A stretch of 8,114 nucleotides of DNA, from the NCBI GenBank assembly GCA_903953195.1, contig CAJBIS010000182.1, positions 1-8,114 on the forward strand, in the 5' to 3' direction. Under the pieces are notes generated by a model, which had not been told where the DNA came from, did not search any database, and saw only the letters and a program-made list of their open reading frames with translations. The position numbers and the translations under genes are program-made. Positions 5,600 to 8,114 of this stretch are shown here, one piece after another. Each line of letters begins with the position of its first letter. Position 1 is the first letter of the stretch. The stretch is from an uncultured Actinomycetes bacterium. Its GTDB lineage: Bacteria > Actinomycetota > Acidimicrobiia > Acidimicrobiales > Microtrichaceae.

Positions 5600-6487
5600 C
5601 TCCCCGCCCGCGGCGACGGACCCGGCGGCGGGCGGTGACGACGGCGACGCGACGTCGAGCTCGGCGGCCCGACGCACGGCGGCGTCGATGGCGGCCGCCA
5701 TCGAGCCCCGCAGGTCGCGGTCCTCGAGCACGGCGATCGCGGCCTCGGTCGTCCCGCCCGGCGAGGTGACCGCGGCGCGCAGCGACGCGGCATCGTCGTC
5801 CTGTTCACACAGCAACCGGGCGGCACCCAGCAGCGTCTGGCCGACGAGGGCCTCGGCGTCGGGGCGCGACAGCCCGGCGGCGGTGCCCGCGTCGATCATG
5901 GCCTCGGCCAGCAGGAACACGTACGCCGGACCGGACCCCGACACGGCCGTGACCGCGTCCATGAGCGACTCGTCGACCCGGATGACCAGCCCGGCCGGTG
6001 ACAGCAGTGACTCGGCGTCGTCCAGGTCGACATCGGAGGCGTGCGACCCGGTGGCGATGGCCGTGGCCCCCGCGCCGACGAGTGCCGGGGTGTTCGGCAT
6101 GGCCCGGACGACCGGGACGGCGCCGAGCGTCGGGGCGAGCACCGCCTCGATCGACGTGGTGGTCACGCCCGCGGCGATCGACACGACCCGTTCGAGCCCT
6201 GCGCTCGCCGCGGCCGAGAGCGCCGCCGGGACGTCACCCGGCTTCGTGCAGACCACCACCAGCCGGGCGGCGACGGGATGCTCGACGACGTGCAGGCCGG
6301 GGTGGCGGGCCGCCAGCGCCGCCCGACGAGGGGCATCGCGCTCGACCACGGCGAGGTCGGTCACGGCGACGTGACCGCCGGCGAGCAGGCCGGCGAGCAG
6401 CGCCTCGCCCATCCGGCCGCCTCCGAGGAACTCGACGGCGTACGGCGCCGAGGACACACCGGCGTCGGACGAGGTGGTCGAGGCCAT
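5597..6487 (-). CDS. proC: Pyrroline-5-carboxylate reductase
   Basis: Cytoplasmic enzyme that reduces 1-pyrroline-5-carboxylate to L-proline with NAD(P)H, the last step of proline synthesis; the family works as dimers or larger rings. The 296 residues have a 15-residue extension, then strand YAVEFLGGGRMGEALLAGLL (dinucleotide-binding GGGRMG at 22-27). The family signatures are VVVCTKPGDV near 77-86, RAMPNTPALVGAGATAI near 128-144, AVSGSGPAYVFLLAEAMIDAG at 181-201 and VTSPGGTTEAAI at 240-251. Length is slightly above the usual 265-280 because of the N-terminal extension and a disordered Ser/Pro/Ala/Gly tail after residue 278. ATG at 6487 is the only sensible start. The stop TAG sits 13 bases before the next gene and is itself part of the TAGGTT box of that gene. 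All key motifs are intact. Confidence 0.96.
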   Translation of the reverse strand: MASTTSSDAGVSSAPYAVEFLGGGRMGEALLAGLLAGGHVAVTDLAVVERDAPRRAALAARHPGLHVVEHPVAARLVVVCTKPGDVPAALSAAASAGLERVVSIAAGVTTTSIEAVLAPTLGAVPVVRAMPNTPALVGAGATAIATGSHASDVDLDDAESLLSPAGLVIRVDESLMDAVTAVSGSGPAYVFLLAEAMIDAGTAAGLSRPDAEALVGQTLLGAARLLCEQDDDAASLRAAVTSPGGTTEAAIAVLEDRDLRGSMAAAIDAAVRRAAELDVASPSSPPAAGSVAAGGE

Positions 6488-6495
6488 GGGGTGCG

Positions 6496-6501
6496 AGCCT
6501 A
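6496..6501 (-). promoter_or_regulatory. Putative -10 box of proC (leaderless type)
   Basis: TAGGCT fits the actinobacterial TANNNT -10 consensus and lies 8 bases before the proC ATG, so transcription would start at or next to the start codon. There is no good Shine-Dalgarno sequence in front of proC, which agrees with a leaderless transcript. I could not find a convincing -35 hexamer at the usual distance. The same box recurs before two other genes in the window. Confidence 0.4.
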
Positions 6502-6580
6502 CCGGGCGGGGACCGACCGCTTCCCCAAGGGCACGGCCCCCGCCGAGGAGAACGGTACGCCGGTCGGAACGGCCGCGCCC

Positions 6581-6596
6581 CGGGCCGTCCGGCCCG
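6581..6596 (-). terminator. Possible hairpin terminator after the YbjN-domain gene
   Basis: A perfect 6-base stem (CGGGCC / GGCCCG) with a GGAC tetraloop begins 18 bases past the YbjN-domain stop. It is followed by GC-rich sequence and no T tract. Such stems occur by chance at this GC content, so this is only a weak candidate for the end of the glycosyltransferase-YbjN unit. The rest of the 6488-6614 gap holds no open frame I can support. Confidence 0.3.
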
Positions 6597-6614
6597 CGAT
6601 CGTTCAGCTCCGGA

Positions 6615-7091
6615 TCAACCCGTGAAGCGGGAGCCGAAGCCGATGCGCATCGCCGGCCGGAAGCACTGCTCGACGTAGGCGTAGGTGGAGCCGAGCAACC
6701 GGTCGAGCTCGGCCTCGTCGATCCGCTCCACCGGGATCTGGCCGATCAGGAAGACCGCATCCTCGTCACCGATCGCGAACGCCAGACCGTGGAAGCGGAT
6801 GTTGCGGCGGAGCAGGTGCTCGTAGAACTCGCCGTGACGTTCCATCGGGGCGGGCATCACGTACGTCTCGACGTGCAACGACCGCTGCCGCAGATGGAAC
6901 CACACCGAGAAGACGGGCTTCTGCTCGCCGGTGACCCGCAGGAACCAACGCCGCTCGCCGGTGGTGTCGTCGCGTTCGACCGCCTGCACCACCGGGTTGT
7001 CGGCGAGCGTGCGGTGGAGCCACGACTCGATGAGGGCCTGCGCCTCGGCGAGCTCGGCGTCGGTGGGCGGCGCGTCGTCGTTCACGGACAC
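6615..7091 (-). CDS. YbjN domain-containing protein
   Basis: A 158-residue soluble protein with the YbjN-type fold (related to the type III secretion chaperone-like fold). No enzymatic role is established; in mycobacteria the orthologue lies directly after mshA. The N-terminal 40 residues are acidic and helical. The core at about 48-118 alternates strands (RWFLRV, VFSVWFHL, SLHVETYVM), then FYEHLLRRN and a glycine/hydrophobic strand pair (FHGLAFAIG, AVFLIGQIP). The C-terminal helix pair ends in TYAYVEQCFRPAMRIGF. There is no signal peptide or membrane span. The GTG at 7091 is chosen because GGGAG at 7100-7104 lies 8 bases upstream. A second GTG at 7085 would give the classic 4-base GTGA overlap with the glycosyltransferase stop and two fewer residues. 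Either way the two genes overlap and are probably translationally coupled. Function cannot be read from the sequence. Confidence 0.85.
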   Translation of the reverse strand: MSVNDDAPPTDAELAEAQALIESWLHRTLADNPVVQAVERDDTTGERRWFLRVTGEQKPVFSVWFHLRQRSLHVETYVMPAPMERHGEFYEHLLRRNIRFHGLAFAIGDEDAVFLIGQIPVERIDEAELDRLLGSTYAYVEQCFRPAMRIGFGSRFTG

Positions 7092-8114
7092 CGGACCGGC
7101 TCCCGCGACGAGACGTCGGCGTACAGGCGGCGGAGCCGGGCTGCGGTGGTCGACCACGAGAAGCCGAGCGCCAGCTGTGCCGCCGCTCGACCCATCGCTG
7201 CCGCCCGCGCCGGCTGCGCGAGCACCTCGTCGATGCGCGTGGCGAAGTCGGCAGGGTCTCGGCCCTCGACCAGGTACCCGGTGTGGCCGTGCTCGACGAG
7301 CGTGCGCAGTCCACCGACGGCGGCACCCACCACGGGAACGCCACACGCCGCGGCCTCGAGCGCCACCAGGCCGAACGACTCGGACCGGGACGGCACCACC
7401 ACCACGTCGGCGGCCCGGTAGTAGGTCGACAACATGTGGTGCGGCTGCGGGTCGACGAACTCGGTGCGCTCCCGCAACCCCAGTCCGTCGACGAGTGCCT
7501 GCACCCGGTTCCACTCGGCGGCGCCCTCGGCGCCGCTCGGACCGCCGACGACCACCAGGCGTGCGGACCGGTCGTCCAGTCGGGCGAGCGCCTCGATGGC
7601 GACGGTGAGCCCCTTGAGCGGCTGGATCCGGCCGACGAACAGCACCGTCGGTCGGGCGTCGAGTCCGAGCGCCGTCTGCGCGCCGACGCGGTCGCCCGGC
7701 GAGAAGAACGCGTGGTCCACTCCGGGCGGGACGATCTCGATGCGGGTCGGGTCGGCGCCGTACAGGCCGACGAGCTGATCCGACTCCACGGTGTTCGACG
7801 CGCAGATCACGTCGCAGCAGCCGATGACGGCGGCTTCGGCGTCGATGCGCGACTGTGGCTCGACGTCACCGGCGTCGGCCTTGACGCGGGCGAGGGTGTG
7901 GAACGTCGACACCAGCGGCAGGTCGAGCCGGTGCTTGAGTTCGTGACCGGCCACTGCGGACAACCAGTAGTTGGCGTGCAGCACGTCGGCCGGGCGACGG
8001 GCCAGGTCGGCGGCGACGCCGTCGACGAACGCGGCGACCCGGCCGGGCAGCAGCTCCTTGGGCACCTCGGACGGACCAGCGGCGACGTGCACCACCTCGA
8101 CGCCCGGCTCGACC
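7082..8114 (-). CDS. mshA: GT4 glycosyltransferase, MshA-like, N-terminus outside window
   Basis: Retaining GT-B glycosyltransferase of family GT4. MshA joins N-acetylglucosamine from UDP-GlcNAc to inositol 3-phosphate, the first step of mycothiol synthesis in the cytoplasm. The frame is open to the right edge, giving 343 visible residues; about 80 to 100 N-terminal residues (the first Rossmann half) are outside, so the internal Met near 8095 is not the start. Visible marks are VVHVAAGP near the edge, HANYWLSA, FHTLARVK, YGADPTRIEIVPPGVD, the donor-site signature FVGRIQPLKG, GGPSG, and the GT4 E-x7-E motif in SESFGLVALEAAACGVPVV. The Lys after AGP, the Tyr of NYW, the Thr of HTL and an Arg after EPQS match positions that bind inositol phosphate in characterised MshA. 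The following YbjN-domain gene matches the mycobacterial Rv0486-Rv0487 pair. GT4 enzymes for sucrose or other sugars share much of this pattern, so the family is firm and the exact acceptor is inferred. Confidence 0.8.
   Translation of the reverse strand, partial: VEPGVEVVHVAAGPSEVPKELLPGRVAAFVDGVAADLARRPADVLHANYWLSAVAGHELKHRLDLPLVSTFHTLARVKADAGDVEPQSRIDAEAAVIGCCDVICASNTVESDQLVGLYGADPTRIEIVPPGVDHAFFSPGDRVGAQTALGLDARPTVLFVGRIQPLKGLTVAIEALARLDDRSARLVVVGGPSGAEGAAEWNRVQALVDGLGLRERTEFVDPQPHHMLSTYYRAADVVVVPSRSESFGLVALEAAACGVPVVGAAVGGLRTLVEHGHTGYLVEGRDPADFATRIDEVLAQPARAAAMGRAAAQLALGFSWSTTAARLRRLYADVSSREPVRCP

Noticed and set aside
6488..6614. A hidden small gene in the largest gap
   Set aside because: I found no frame with a start, ribosome site and protein-like composition on either strand; only the weak hairpin and the proC -10 box stand out.
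1..8114. Many long plus-strand open frames (for example 3700-5205 and 1599-2804)
   Set aside because: They lie antisense to well-supported genes, are rich in Arg, Pro and Ser or in Asp/Val/Gly repeats typical of shadow translation of GC-rich DNA, and show no family motif.
1..8114. A novel defence, mobile or biosynthetic system
   Set aside because: All genes belong to recognised core families apart from the 29-residue peptide; there are no transposase, integrase, repeat array or toxin-antitoxin signatures.

Overview
The window is GC-rich (roughly 70 percent) chromosomal DNA. Every supportable gene lies on the minus strand, so transcription runs from the right end to the left. GTG starts, short overlaps, an MshA-like glycosyltransferase followed by a YbjN-domain gene, and a Rex-led tetrapyrrole operon point to a high-GC actinobacterium. 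I would guess an Acidimicrobiia (Ilumatobacter-like) lineage, but that placement is an inference from protein flavour and not a measured one. The window is mostly core metabolism. I see no mobile element, CRISPR array, phage gene or RNA gene, and no gene-free stretch over 300 bases; the longest gap is 127 bases (6488-6614).

In transcription order: (1) a GT4 glycosyltransferase of MshA type (7082-8114, N-terminus outside the window) overlaps a YbjN-domain protein (6615-7091). (2) After the 127-base gap come proC (5597-6487), a DUF62 S-adenosylmethionine hydroxide adenosyltransferase family protein (4705-5583), a 29-residue single-helix membrane protein (4613-4702) and an acyl-CoA synthetase (3073-4590). 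(3) An 83-base control region (2990-3072) holds a good match to a Rex operator. (4) The redox/tetrapyrrole operon follows: rex (2312-2986), a precorrin-2 dehydrogenase (siroheme synthase N-domain type, 1620-2288), hemA (301-1638) and hemC (from 293 leftward).

The last block reads as one regulated unit. Rex senses NADH/NAD+ and probably represses its own promoter. It is followed by the first two enzymes committed to tetrapyrrole synthesis in the C5 pathway order (HemA, HemC) and by an enzyme that takes uroporphyrinogen-derived precorrin-2 toward siroheme.

Points most worth a second look: the hemC frame stops after 71 residues, and a different open frame resembling a late HemC segment begins at a short microhomology, so hemC looks internally deleted or misassembled; the Rex operator overlaps the rex promoter; the DUF62 protein has Asp where the family's catalytic His is expected; the 29-residue membrane protein has a strong ribosome binding site and is easy to miss; and a repeated TAGGYT box lies 8 to 10 bases before three start codons (with a looser TANNNT box before rex), suggesting leaderless transcripts.
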